32,156 nt of DNA, taken from assembly GCA_018377375.1 (NCBI GenBank), contig JAGZZN010000017.1, forward strand, positions 1-32,156. The letters are read 5' to 3'. The notes beneath the pieces are model-generated. The model ran no database searches, had not been told where the DNA came from, and saw only the letters and a list, made by a program, of their open reading frames with translations. This document shows, piece by piece, positions 6,024-13,279 of the stretch. The position numbers and the translations under genes were made by a program. The DNA is from Streptococcus parasanguinis. GTDB taxonomy: Bacteria; Bacillota; Bacilli; Lactobacillales; Streptococcaceae. Every line of letters starts with the position of its first letter. Within the stretch, counting starts at the first letter, position 1.

Positions 6024-7454
6024 TTATAATTCGTTTCCATTTGATGTAATCACTTTTTGATACCATGTAAAGGAATCTTTCTTCATTCGTTGCAAAGTTC
6101 CTTCGCCATTATTATTCTTATCGACATAGATAAAGCCATAACGCTTCTCCATTTCACCTGTACCAGCACTAACAATATCGATACAGCCCCAAGGGGTATA
6201 ACCAATGACATTTACGCCATCTTCTTCAATCGCTAACATCATTTGTTCAATGTGTTGTTTGAGGTAATCAATGCGGTAAGAATCATGGATTCCATCAGGC
6301 TCTACCTTATCATAAGCACCGAATCCATTTTCAACTATAAAAAGCGGACAGTGATAGCGATCGTATAAAAGATTTAAGCTATAGCGTAATCCCTCAGGGT
6401 CAATCTGCCAACCCCAATCGCTTGATTCAATATAGGGATTTTTCTTAGTATAAACATCTTTGAAAAGCTCTTCTGTTTCCTCAGATGCTGTAGCAGTCAC
6501 TGTATCACTCATATAGTAACTCAAGCCAATATAATCTACACAACCTTCTTTTAGAGTTTCTAGATCTTCTGGTAAAATATCCAGTTTGATATTATTTTTT
6601 CGACAAAAGGCCTCGATATAGTAAGGACGCTCTCCAAAAACATGAAGATCTCCATAGTGAAATAAACGATGCTCCATTGCCTTCTGGCTAGCAAGTATAT
6701 CTTTTGTATCACATGTATTCGGGTAAAATGGTACCATTGCCAGCATACAACCAATTTTGAAATTTTTATTGATTTTCCGACCCAATTGAACAACTTTTGC
6801 AGAAGCCACTGACTGATAATGGATAACCTGCTGTAGTACCTCAACTGGATTTTCATCTTCTTGATAAATGACACCAGAATTAGTCCATGAGCACCAAGGA
6901 ACATTAATTGCACCTTGATTATTGATCTCGTTAAAGGTCATCCAATACTTAACTTTGTCCTTATATCGTTCCATGACGACTTCCGCAAAACGAACAAAGA
7001 AATCAATCAACTTGCGATTACGCCAAGCACCATACTTAGTAACTAGATGATAGGGCATTTCAAAGTGACTGAGTGTGATGACCGGTTCAATTTGATGAGC
7101 TAGCAGCTGATCAAATAAATCATCATAAAATTTCAACCCTTCTTCGTTAGGTTCTTCTTCATCTCCATTTGGGAAGATACGAGTCCAGGCAATCGAAGTT
7201 CGAAAACACTTAAATCCCATCTCAGCGAATAATTGTATATCGTCCTTATAGGTTCTGTAAAAATCTATTGCATCATGATTCGGATAATATTCGTCAGGTA
7301 AGACGCCATCAGTAATCTGTCGAGAGTAGCTAGCACTTCCAACCGTCATCACATCGGCTATCGAAATGCCTTTTCCACCTTTATCATACCCTCCTTCAAT
7401 TTGGTGAGCAGCAACTGCCCCACCCCATAAAAAGCCTTCTGGTATTTTTGCCAT
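6024..7454 (-). CDS. bglA: 6-phospho-beta-glucosidase, GH1
   Basis: This is a 476-residue GH1 enzyme that cleaves the phosphorylated beta-glucoside imported by the PTS into glucose-6-phosphate and glucose or an aglycone. Visible landmarks are N-terminal FLWGGAVAAHQIEGGY, the acid/base glutamate in TFNEI (Glu176) and the nucleophile in IVENGFG (Glu375). The phosphate-binding set at 429-439 (Ser429, Lys437, Tyr439 in SAGTGEMEKRYGF) separates 6-phospho enzymes from plain beta-glucosidases. I chose ATG 7454 (MAKIPEG), which has an AGGATAGG ribosome site. The upstream frame to 7529 overlaps the promoter. It heads the unit bglA-IIB-IIC-IIA. Confidence 0.93.
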   Translation of the reverse strand: MAKIPEGFLWGGAVAAHQIEGGYDKGGKGISIADVMTVGSASYSRQITDGVLPDEYYPNHDAIDFYRTYKDDIQLFAEMGFKCFRTSIAWTRIFPNGDEEEPNEEGLKFYDDLFDQLLAHQIEPVITLSHFEMPYHLVTKYGAWRNRKLIDFFVRFAEVVMERYKDKVKYWMTFNEINNQGAINVPWCSWTNSGVIYQEDENPVEVLQQVIHYQSVASAKVVQLGRKINKNFKIGCMLAMVPFYPNTCDTKDILASQKAMEHRLFHYGDLHVFGERPYYIEAFCRKNNIKLDILPEDLETLKEGCVDYIGLSYYMSDTVTATASEETEELFKDVYTKKNPYIESSDWGWQIDPEGLRYSLNLLYDRYHCPLFIVENGFGAYDKVEPDGIHDSYRIDYLKQHIEQMMLAIEEDGVNVIGYTPWGCIDIVSAGTGEMEKRYGFIYVDKNNNGEGTLQRMKKDSFTWYQKVITSNGNEL

Positions 7455-7475
7455 TTTACCTATCCTTTCTGTATT

Positions 7476-7496
7476 TTGTACTAGCGCTATGAACAA
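7476..7496. promoter_or_regulatory. Operator-like inverted repeat before bglA
   Basis: TTGT and ACAA half-sites enclose TAGCGCTA, an 8-bp perfect palindrome set half a base off the outer centre. It lies just downstream of the -10 and covers the likely transcription start. This is where a repressor would block initiation, and the two upstream RpiR proteins are the obvious candidates. The assignment is positional inference. Confidence 0.4.
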
Positions 7497-7500
7497 GTCT

Positions 7501-7529
7501 ATTTTATAACATACTGTACCTGCTGACAA
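7501..7529 (-). promoter_or_regulatory. Promoter of the bglA-PTS unit
   Basis: On the minus strand TTGTCA (7529-7524), a 17-base spacer and TAAAAT (7506-7501) form a good sigma-A promoter. It lies after the terminator of the upstream regulator genes, so the catabolic genes are transcribed separately from their regulators. I found no convincing CcpA (cre) site in it. Confidence 0.65.
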
Positions 7530-7588
7530 TAGATATTGAGATAGAAAATATATGTACAGTCGAACAATATTTGTTACATAAAAAAAAC

Positions 7589-7604
7589 AAGAGTTTTCAC
7601 TCCT
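7589..7604 (-). terminator. Terminator after the second RpiR gene
   Basis: On the minus strand AGGAGT-GAAA-ACTCTT forms a 6-bp stem (one G-T pair) with a GAAA tetraloop, followed by TGTTTTTTTT. It overlaps the stop codon of the 7603-8355 gene and separates the regulators from bglA. Confidence 0.75.
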
Positions 7605-8355
7605 ATTTTTTTAAATAAACTTGGTAACGTAAGGATTCTAAAAAATAGACAACTGGAATCTGAGTGGTCAAATTAGTGGAACGTAGCGAGGAATCTGCGT
7701 AGGCAACTGGCATAAAGTAGGATAAATTTATATCCGATAGCTGTGATAAAGTGGAAATATCTGTATTTGTCAGACTAACAACCTTAGCATTTCTTTCTTT
7801 GAATCCCTGTACCAGAGTTAGAACTTCTTCTGTCTCACCGCTGACACTTAGAGCAATAACCAAAACATCCTCCAAATTAGAATGATGCAATTTCAGAGAA
7901 TAAAATGGGTTAGTAATAGCAAAGCTAAGAATACCGATTCCAGAAAAAAGATATGAGCCATATTCTGCCAAACTTAGACTAGTACCCACCCCTAAAAAGA
8001 TAACTTGTTTGGCTTGAACGATCAAGTCTGCTATCTCTGATAGTTGTTTTTTTAAAGCTTCATCTTGGACACTAGTCTGTAAAAATTGTATTGCTGGAAT
8101 ATCAATAGGAAAGTAGTGACGATGTTTATTTTCCTTATCTTCCGACCTTGACAAGGCATATTTTAAATCATTGTAGCTATCAAATCCCATCTTTTTCGCA
8201 AAACGAATGATGGTTGTTGTCGATAGATTTATAGATGTCGATAGCTCTCTGATAGTCATCGTAGCAACTTTATCTCTATGTTGCAATATAAAATTATACA
8301 CGCTTAATTCACTATTATTTAGCCCTTTTGCTTTATGATAATCAAATAAATTCAT
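7603..8355 (-). CDS. RpiR/MurR-family regulator with SIS domain (downstream copy)
   Basis: About 250 residues: an N-terminal RpiR helix-turn-helix domain (~1-77; TIRELSTSINLSTTTIIRFA) and a C-terminal SIS sugar-phosphate-binding domain. The SIS domain shows IFLGVGTSLSLAEYGSYLF and the typical ALSVSGETEEVL. Such proteins sense phosphosugars and control sugar catabolic genes. Start: ATG 8355 has AAGGG at good spacing; a GTG six bases upstream is an alternative. It follows the paralogous regulator at 8364 with its ribosome site in the 8-base gap, so both are co-transcribed. Control of the adjacent beta-glucoside genes is inferred from position. Why two are needed is unclear. Confidence 0.88.
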   Translation of the reverse strand: MNLFDYHKAKGLNNSELSVYNFILQHRDKVATMTIRELSTSINLSTTTIIRFAKKMGFDSYNDLKYALSRSEDKENKHRHYFPIDIPAIQFLQTSVQDEALKKQLSEIADLIVQAKQVIFLGVGTSLSLAEYGSYLFSGIGILSFAITNPFYSLKLHHSNLEDVLVIALSVSGETEEVLTLVQGFKERNAKVVSLTNTDISTLSQLSDINLSYFMPVAYADSSLRSTNLTTQIPVVYFLESLRYQVYLKK

Positions 8356-8363
8356 AGACACCC

Positions 8364-9086
8364 TTATGCTTTTGTAGTATATAGTTGTTTCATTAACATT
8401 TCAATAATGAGAATAACAGGTACCTGCGTCGTAATATTAAACCCATTTAAAAATAATTGAGGAACATGATAGGTTATGGAGCAATCAGATAGCCTTGACA
8501 ATGTTGATTCCAATGTATTTGTGATGGCAATAACTGGACAACCTTTTTCCTTTAATTTTTGTACAATTTTCAATGTTTGAGAAGTCTCACCAGATTCGGA
8601 TAAGGCAATGACACAAGTTTTTTCCATACTGTTTTGTAGCACTGGTTGCCAAGGATCTTCAATACACATACTAAATTTGCCAATATTTGAAAAATAGCGC
8701 GCTCCATATCGACCTAAAGTTCCAGAGGAACCAATTCCGACAAAAACAATCTGTTCAACGTTCTTTAAGATTGCCACAGCCTCCATAATCAGCTGCAAAA
8801 AAGTATCTTGCTCAGTATAATCAATGAATAGCTTCAAAGAATTATTGTCTTGATTGTTTAAAATAATTTGCTCATTTTTTAAATATTCTTTATAAGCAAT
8901 CTTAAAATGGCTATATCCATCAAATCCTAGATGCTTGCAAAATCGTTGTACGGTTCCAACTGATACATGTGCAAGTTGGGCCAATTCCTTGATTGTCATA
9001 GAGGATATATTTTCATTTTCTAAAATAGTTGTATAAATAGCATTTTCTAAGTCGTTAAAACTTGCTACAACCTCATAACTAAACAT
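8364..9086 (-). CDS. RpiR/MurR-family regulator with SIS domain (upstream copy)
   Basis: A 240-residue paralogue of the next gene, built the same way. The HTH domain has TIKELAQLAHVSVGTVQRFC near residues 30-50. The SIS domain has FVGIGSSGTLGRYGARYFS and ALSESGETSQTL, with the Ser/Thr pocket residues in place. ATG 9086 (MFSYEVV) is chosen because AAAGGG lies just before it; the frame extends 20 codons upstream without a better site. It heads a two-gene regulator unit. The two proteins differ enough to be old duplicates and may form heteromers or respond to different phosphosugars. The family is certain; targets are inferred. Confidence 0.88.
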   Translation of the reverse strand: MFSYEVVASFNDLENAIYTTILENENISSMTIKELAQLAHVSVGTVQRFCKHLGFDGYSHFKIAYKEYLKNEQIILNNQDNNSLKLFIDYTEQDTFLQLIMEAVAILKNVEQIVFVGIGSSGTLGRYGARYFSNIGKFSMCIEDPWQPVLQNSMEKTCVIALSESGETSQTLKIVQKLKEKGCPVIAITNTLESTLSRLSDCSITYHVPQLFLNGFNITTQVPVILIIEMLMKQLYTTKA

Positions 9087-9372
9087 ATAATCCCTTTTTC
9101 TATCTCTATTGATTTGCTTACAATGTAACAAAAAACTAATAACCAAAGTGTTCTACACTAAAATAATGGAGAGCATAATGGCTATAAAACCAAGTCAGCA
9201 TTAAAATCTATTAGAAAACCAGACGAATCAGATTTGTCTAACGAGACATGGTTAAGAGAAAATACTTTAAAACAGTATTGCCTTATGTTCTAGATTATAT
9301 CATATTTTTGAGCATACTTTGAGTATTGTTAGTTTATTGACTTAAAAGAAACATAACAAGAGCTTATCTCTA

Positions 9373-9507
9373 TTAAATTGTCTCAATTTCAATCGTCCAT
9401 TCTGGAGATATGTAAGGTGGGGACGTTTCTATTCCCATAAACTCCTTGTCAATGGAAACAAACACGTACCCACAGGGTAAATGGAAATAGAAACTGATAA
9501 TTTCTAG
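9373..9507 (-). pseudogene. Possible C-terminal gene remnant, unidentified
   Basis: A 44-codon minus-strand frame is open between two stops and reads like a protein end: FYFHLPCGYVFVSIDKEF, then GIETSPPYISPEWTIEIETI and stop. An internal ATG with AAGGAG in front (MGIETSP) could give a 22-residue peptide. I do not recognise it. The acidic alternating tail and the location beside the rlmD-tail duplicate suggest leftover cargo of a mobile element. Confidence 0.3.
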
Positions 9508-9566
9508 CTATCACTTCTATTCATTCCAAAAATTTTCTCACTCTGATACTTCCCCACGCCAATACA

Positions 9567-9590
9567 AAAAGCCTTGCAATCAAGGCTTTT
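9567..9590 (-). terminator. Terminator for rlmD and its duplicated tail
   Basis: AAAAGCCTTG and CAAGGCTTTT form a perfect 10-bp stem around a 4-base loop, ending in TTTTTG on the minus strand. It is the first good terminator downstream of rlmD and lies about 25 bases past the stop of the duplicated tail, where an original rlmD terminator would be expected. Confidence 0.8.
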
Positions 9591-9615
9591 CAAACTCCCT
9601 TGCGTTCAAAGGTTT

Positions 9616-9664
9616 CTAGGTTTTTACGAGCAGAGCAACACACTCCACGTGATGCGTCTGTGGA
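9616..9664 (-). pseudogene. Duplicate of the rlmD 3' end
   Basis: The minus strand reads PQTHHVECVALLVKT and stop. It is nearly the same as the intact gene's end PQTHHVECVSLLVKRS, with many synonymous changes. The similarity reaches a few codons further upstream. Nothing else of a second methyltransferase is present. This is what remains when an element that inserted at the 3' end of rumA and restored the gene with its own tail is later lost: the old tail stays downstream with the old terminator. Confidence 0.6.
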
Positions 9665-9691
9665 CTCAAAAGGTTTGGGAAACCTTTTGAG
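9665..9691. repeat. Perfect 12-bp inverted repeat directly after rlmD
   Basis: CTCAAAAGGTTT-GGG-AAACCTTTTGAG is a perfect palindrome with a 3-base loop, two bases downstream of the rlmD stop codon. No T-run follows on the minus strand, so it is not a standard terminator. It sits exactly between the intact gene end and the duplicated tail. It may protect the mRNA end or be part of an old attachment region. Confidence 0.6.
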
Positions 9692-9693
9692 GA

Positions 9694-11052
9694 TTAACTA
9701 CGTTTCACTAACAAACTTACACACTCAACATGATGCGTTTGTGGAAACAAATCCACCGGCTGGACTTTCTTCAATTCATAGCCCAACTCTTGGTAGAGTT
9801 TGATATCACGCGCCATGGTAGCGACGTTACAGGAGATATAGGCGATGCGGCTGGCACCTGTTTGGGCACTTGCTTTGATGAAGCTTTCGGTCAAGCCCTT
9901 TCGTGGTGGGTCAACCAAGATCACGGTTGGTTGGATGCCTTCCTTGAGCCAATTCTTCATAGCATTTTCTGCTGTATCACAGACATAGTGGGCATTGGTG
10001 GTGCCATTTAAGCTAGCATTCTTCTGGCTATTCTCCACGGCTTCGGGGATGACCTCTACCCCATAGACTTCCTTGACGTGCTTGGCAACTGATAAGCCAA
10101 TGGTCCCAATTCCTGAGTAGGCATCAATCACGACATCCTCTGCTCTTAGTTCTGCAAAGTCAATAGCTGTCTGATAAAGCTTCTCTGCCATTTCGGTATT
10201 GACTTGGTAAAAGGCTGGTCCAGAGATTTGGAAGCTATTTCCTAACATTTGATCGGCAATATAGTCTTGACCATAAAGCGTCCGCCATTCTTTCCCAAAA
10301 ATGGCATTGGTATTCTGGTCGTTGATATTTTGCATGACGGATTTGATGGCTGGGAATTGCTTGATCAACTGCTCGATCAATTGGTCCACACGGAAAACCT
10401 TTGGACGAGTGGTGACCAAAATGACCATGATTTCTCCTGAATGGTGACCTCGGCGGACCACAAGATTGCGGATCAAGCCAGATTGTTCCTTCTCGTCATA
10501 AGGCTTGAGGTCAAACCGACGAATCAAATCCCGAAGTGCCAATACCACTTGGTCAATGACTGGATCTTGGATATAAAAGTCTTCAATCGGCATCAAATCA
10601 TGGGAGTTCTTCCGAAAGAAGCCTGTCTCCACCTGACCATTGACCCGACGAACAGGGACTTGGGCCTTGTTGCGATACTGGACAGGATGGTCCATCCCCA
10701 AGGTCAGAGGCACTTCCATATCAGTGATTCCCGCCATCTTGTAGAGGCTATCCTTGACCTGCTTGGCCTTGAATTTCAGTTGCTCCGGATAAGCCAGGTG
10801 CCCCAAGTCGGCGATTCCGCTTCGTAAATAGGCAAGATCAAGCTCTTCATTACGATGAGGAGATTTTTCTAAGTACTCCTCTACTTTTCCGTAACCGATC
10901 TTTTTGTTGACTTTAAGCACGCGCATGCGGATGATTTCTCCTGGCAGGGCATTCTCCACAAAAAAGACCAGGCCATCGACCTTAGCTACTCCTGCTCCTT
11001 CGTGGGTCAAATCAACAATCTCAACGGTTACAATTTCATTTTTCTTTAACAT
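9694..11052 (-). CDS. rlmD: 23S rRNA (uracil-C5)-methyltransferase, RlmD/RlmCD (RumA) type
   Basis: A 452-residue TrmA-family enzyme that makes 5-methyluridine in 23S rRNA using S-adenosylmethionine. An N-terminal TRAM domain (~1-60) is followed by the central fold and the methyltransferase domain. That domain has DAYSGIGTIGL (310-320), VDPPRKGL (380-387), the catalytic ISCN (Cys408) and the terminal HHVECV (base Glu443). The four cysteines that hold the iron-sulfur cluster of E. coli RlmD are absent; the region reads RSGIADLGHLAYPEQL where CGGCxxQH would be. The ribosome site is weak. The promoter lies in the end of lytR. A duplicated tail follows. Target position (U747, U1939 or both) cannot be read from sequence; Gram-positive RlmCD acts on both. 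Confidence 0.92.
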   Translation of the reverse strand: MLKKNEIVTVEIVDLTHEGAGVAKVDGLVFFVENALPGEIIRMRVLKVNKKIGYGKVEEYLEKSPHRNEELDLAYLRSGIADLGHLAYPEQLKFKAKQVKDSLYKMAGITDMEVPLTLGMDHPVQYRNKAQVPVRRVNGQVETGFFRKNSHDLMPIEDFYIQDPVIDQVVLALRDLIRRFDLKPYDEKEQSGLIRNLVVRRGHHSGEIMVILVTTRPKVFRVDQLIEQLIKQFPAIKSVMQNINDQNTNAIFGKEWRTLYGQDYIADQMLGNSFQISGPAFYQVNTEMAEKLYQTAIDFAELRAEDVVIDAYSGIGTIGLSVAKHVKEVYGVEVIPEAVENSQKNASLNGTTNAHYVCDTAENAMKNWLKEGIQPTVILVDPPRKGLTESFIKASAQTGASRIAYISCNVATMARDIKLYQELGYELKKVQPVDLFPQTHHVECVSLLVKRS

Positions 11053-11077
11053 CGTTTTCTATCTTTCTACAAATTAA

Positions 11078-11108
11078 AAGGGGTGAAGTCCAAAACTCCT
11101 ATCCCCTT
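11078..11108 (-). terminator. Terminator of the aroA-aroK-pheA-lytR unit
   Basis: On the minus strand AAGGGG pairs with CCCCTT around a partly self-complementary loop, then TTTAATTTG follows. It begins seven bases after the lytR stop codon. The rlmD promoter overlaps its upstream arm. Confidence 0.65.
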
Positions 11109-11138
11109 ATTATATCATCTCAGTCCCATTTGGTACAA
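11109..11138 (-). promoter_or_regulatory. rlmD promoter embedded in the lytR end and terminator
   Basis: On the minus strand TTGTAC (11138-11133) falls in the last lytR codons. After 18 bases comes TGATATAAT (extended -10; hexamer 11114-11109). Transcription should start near 11102, just past the AAGGGG arm of the lytR terminator. RNA from this promoter would therefore lack half the hairpin and not be terminated, whereas read-through lytR RNA would be. Confidence 0.6.
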
Positions 11139-12428
11139 TTTCTTTTTATAAGCATCGAAATCGACCAGCAGGCCTTGGCCACCGTACATATCGTAGGCAT
11201 CAACCCAATCCCCATTTTCTGGGATGGTCACTCGTTCAATTCCTTTTCCAGCACTTCCGACTAGTCCAAGTCCATTGGTCAATAGGAAAGAGAAAGGAAC
11301 ATTGGTAGACGTCATGGCAAAGACTTTCCCAAGGGCTTCAGATCCCGTAAAGAGTTTGGTTGGATCCTTGATCTGATGCATGATAGCGGACATGACCTCT
11401 TGTTGGCGACGAGTCCGACCAAAGTCTCCTTCATCATCCTTACGGAAACGCGAGTAATTAAGAAGGGTCCGGCCATCCATCCGTTGTTTTCCAACCTTGA
11501 TGGTTTGCTGCGGAACGACACCGTCTTTCATGTTCAAATCATCTGGTACTTCTACTTCACTGACCTTTTCGCCATCAACCGTTGAAAACTGCGCATTCAT
11601 CTCGACCCCATTCGGGAAGAGGGTATCGATTGCTGTCGCAAAGGTCTTGAAATCGACCATGGCGTAATATTGGATGTCAATGTCAAAGTTGTCTTTGAGC
11701 ATCTGACGCACCAATTCAGCCCCTTGGTTATTATTTTGCTCCCCGATGGTGAAGGCCGTATTGAGCTTCTGGTCGTAGTAGCCATCATATTCAGGAATAT
11801 TTTGCTGGCTCACTCCATCAATATGGACCAGTGTATCCCGCATGAAGCTGACCATCTTGATCTTGCCTTCTTTGTTATTGACATTGACCACCATGATGGA
11901 GTCTGTCCGTGTCTCATCTGACTTCTCACCGATCCGACCATCTGTCCCCAAAATCAGGATATTGACCCCATCTCGCGACTTCTTGCCGTTAAATTTCTCA
12001 ACGACAGCCGGTTTGGCATCTGGACCTGTCGGCTTACTGTTGAGGCCTTTCACAAACATGAAGACCATGCCACCGATAATGAGCAAGAAAAAGAGAGCAA
12101 GCCATTTGAGAATCCGCTTGACGCGGATCTTTTTCCGTGGTTTCTTAGGTATATCGCTCGTCGCAGCAACTGCTTTCTTCTTAGACTTTTTGCTACGTGA
12201 TTGGTAAACAGGGAGATCCCCAATTGGTTCAGCAATCTCTCCTTGCACTTCTTCTGTAGCGTCTACCTCAGGTTGAAGGGCTTCTGCTTCCTCATAAGCT
12301 CCTTGGCTCTTCTTGAGCAGGTAATTGTATTCTAGTTGTTCTCGTTCATTCAAATAATGAAAATTTGAGTATAAGTACTCTAATCGCTTTCGCTCATGGT
12401 GAGATAGAAAGTTGGATTCGTTACTCAT
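11115..12428 (-). CDS. lytR: LytR-CpsA-Psr (LCP) family cell-wall ligase
   Basis: 437 residues. A long charged cytoplasmic N-terminus (~1-104) is followed by one membrane helix (~105-127) and an extracellular LCP domain. Family marks are ILILGTDGRIGE, then ETRTDSIMVV (Arg174, Asp176) and SFMRDTLVHI, with the arginines and aspartates that hold polyprenyl pyrophosphate. LCP proteins attach teichoic acids or capsule-type polymers to peptidoglycan. The start overlaps the pheA stop (ATGA), so it is translated with the aromatic genes, a conserved streptococcal linkage without an obvious functional tie. The cytoplasmic part is unusually long and highly charged. Confidence 0.9.
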   Translation of the reverse strand: MSNESNFLSHHERKRLEYLYSNFHYLNEREQLEYNYLLKKSQGAYEEAEALQPEVDATEEVQGEIAEPIGDLPVYQSRSKKSKKKAVAATSDIPKKPRKKIRVKRILKWLALFFLLIIGGMVFMFVKGLNSKPTGPDAKPAVVEKFNGKKSRDGVNILILGTDGRIGEKSDETRTDSIMVVNVNNKEGKIKMVSFMRDTLVHIDGVSQQNIPEYDGYYDQKLNTAFTIGEQNNNQGAELVRQMLKDNFDIDIQYYAMVDFKTFATAIDTLFPNGVEMNAQFSTVDGEKVSEVEVPDDLNMKDGVVPQQTIKVGKQRMDGRTLLNYSRFRKDDEGDFGRTRRQQEVMSAIMHQIKDPTKLFTGSEALGKVFAMTSTNVPFSFLLTNGLGLVGSAGKGIERVTIPENGDWVDAYDMYGGQGLLVDFDAYKKKLYQMGLR

Positions 12429-13279
12429 TTTTTCTCCATTCCGTTATCTTTTAAGGTATAGACCTGATACTGACCCAAGACTTTTGTCTGAATACCCAAA
12501 CTGTCTAATTCTAGATAGGCAAATTGCAGAAGGTCAGGCGCTTCATTTAGGAGGTCAATAATGAAAAAGTATTCTCCTAAAGCTGTTTTTAGGGGACGAC
12601 TTTCAATCTTGGTCAAATTGATCCCCCGCCACGCAAAGGTGGACAAGCCTTTATAGAGGGCTCCTGCCAAGTTACTTGGTAAGGTCAAGGCCAAACTAAC
12701 TTTTTGAAGGGCCGGACTTAAAGTTTTTGAGATCGCTGGCTCTGTTGCCCCTAAAATCCAAAAACGCGTGTAGTTGTCCTCGATTTCTTGGATGTCTTTG
12801 GCCTGGACTTCCAAGCCGTATTCACTGGCTGCTGCCAGAGGGGCAATCGCTGCAATTTCCAAGTCTGGATGCTCTGCCACATAGCGAGCCGCATAGGCTG
12901 TTGAAGCCGTCATTTCCATGGCTACATCCGGATAATGGGCTCTTAGGAAAGCCTTCCCTTGGGCCAAGGCCTGTGGATGCGAATAGACCGTTCGAATGGG
13001 GCGATCTTTTTTAGCCACCAAGAGCTGTTGCTTGATGGGATAGACTACTTCTGCAACGGCCTGAATCGTCCCTTGATGAAAGAGGTAATCAATGGTCTCA
13101 TGGACACTGCCTTCAATCGAGTTTTCAACAGGGACAACTGCAAAATCGATCTCTTGATTCTCATAAGCCTTGATGACATCTGTGATCGTCCGATAGGCGA
13201 TGCGTTCAGAAGTTGGAAAGCTATGAGTAACCACATCGTGGGTAAAAGATCCCTTGGGACCAAGATAGCCTACAAGCAT
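12425..13279 (-). CDS. pheA: Prephenate dehydratase
   Basis: This 284-residue monofunctional enzyme converts prephenate to phenylpyruvate for phenylalanine synthesis. The N-terminal catalytic half shows GPKGSFTHDV, the VPVENSIEGSVHETIDYL stretch, and NYTRFWIL with the essential TRF threonine. The C-terminal ACT domain has KIESRPL (ESRP), the usual phenylalanine-feedback motif. No chorismate mutase domain is attached. It overlaps the aroK end by 10 bases and lytR by four. Confidence 0.95.
   Translation of the reverse strand: MLVGYLGPKGSFTHDVVTHSFPTSERIAYRTITDVIKAYENQEIDFAVVPVENSIEGSVHETIDYLFHQGTIQAVAEVVYPIKQQLLVAKKDRPIRTVYSHPQALAQGKAFLRAHYPDVAMEMTASTAYAARYVAEHPDLEIAAIAPLAAASEYGLEVQAKDIQEIEDNYTRFWILGATEPAISKTLSPALQKVSLALTLPSNLAGALYKGLSTFAWRGINLTKIESRPLKTALGEYFFIIDLLNEAPDLLQFAYLELDSLGIQTKVLGQYQVYTLKDNGMEKK

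Larger units (their letters stand above)
9087..9693. other. Gene-poor scar between the regulator genes and rlmD
   Basis: These ~600 bases hold no intact gene. Visible are a 13-base inverted repeat AGTGT-TCT-ACACT at 9147-9159 upstream of the regulators (possible operator), a decayed minus-strand frame (9373-9507), a terminator (9567-9590), a duplicate of the rlmD tail (9616-9664) and a perfect hairpin directly after rlmD (9665-9691). Bases 9160-9372 show only short open frames without starts. Confidence 0.6.

Noticed and set aside
7455..7529. 25-codon N-terminal extension of bglA
   Set aside because: It would start inside the promoter, no ribosome site precedes it, and GH1 proteins begin near KIPEGFLWG.
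7440..7560. CcpA cre site expected at a beta-glucoside PTS operon
   Set aside because: No stretch fits the TGNNANCGNTNNCA-type consensus; the dyad at 7476-7496 is too long and lacks the central CG arrangement.
9147..9159. AGTGT-TCT-ACACT dyad as an operator of the RpiR genes
   Set aside because: Short, about 60 bases before the start with no clear promoter around it; mentioned only in the description of the gap.
9184..9290. Plus-strand frame of about 40 codons including the stretch RKPDESDLSNETWLREN
   Set aside because: No start codon in frame, stops on both sides, no recognisable family; treated as noise or very old debris.
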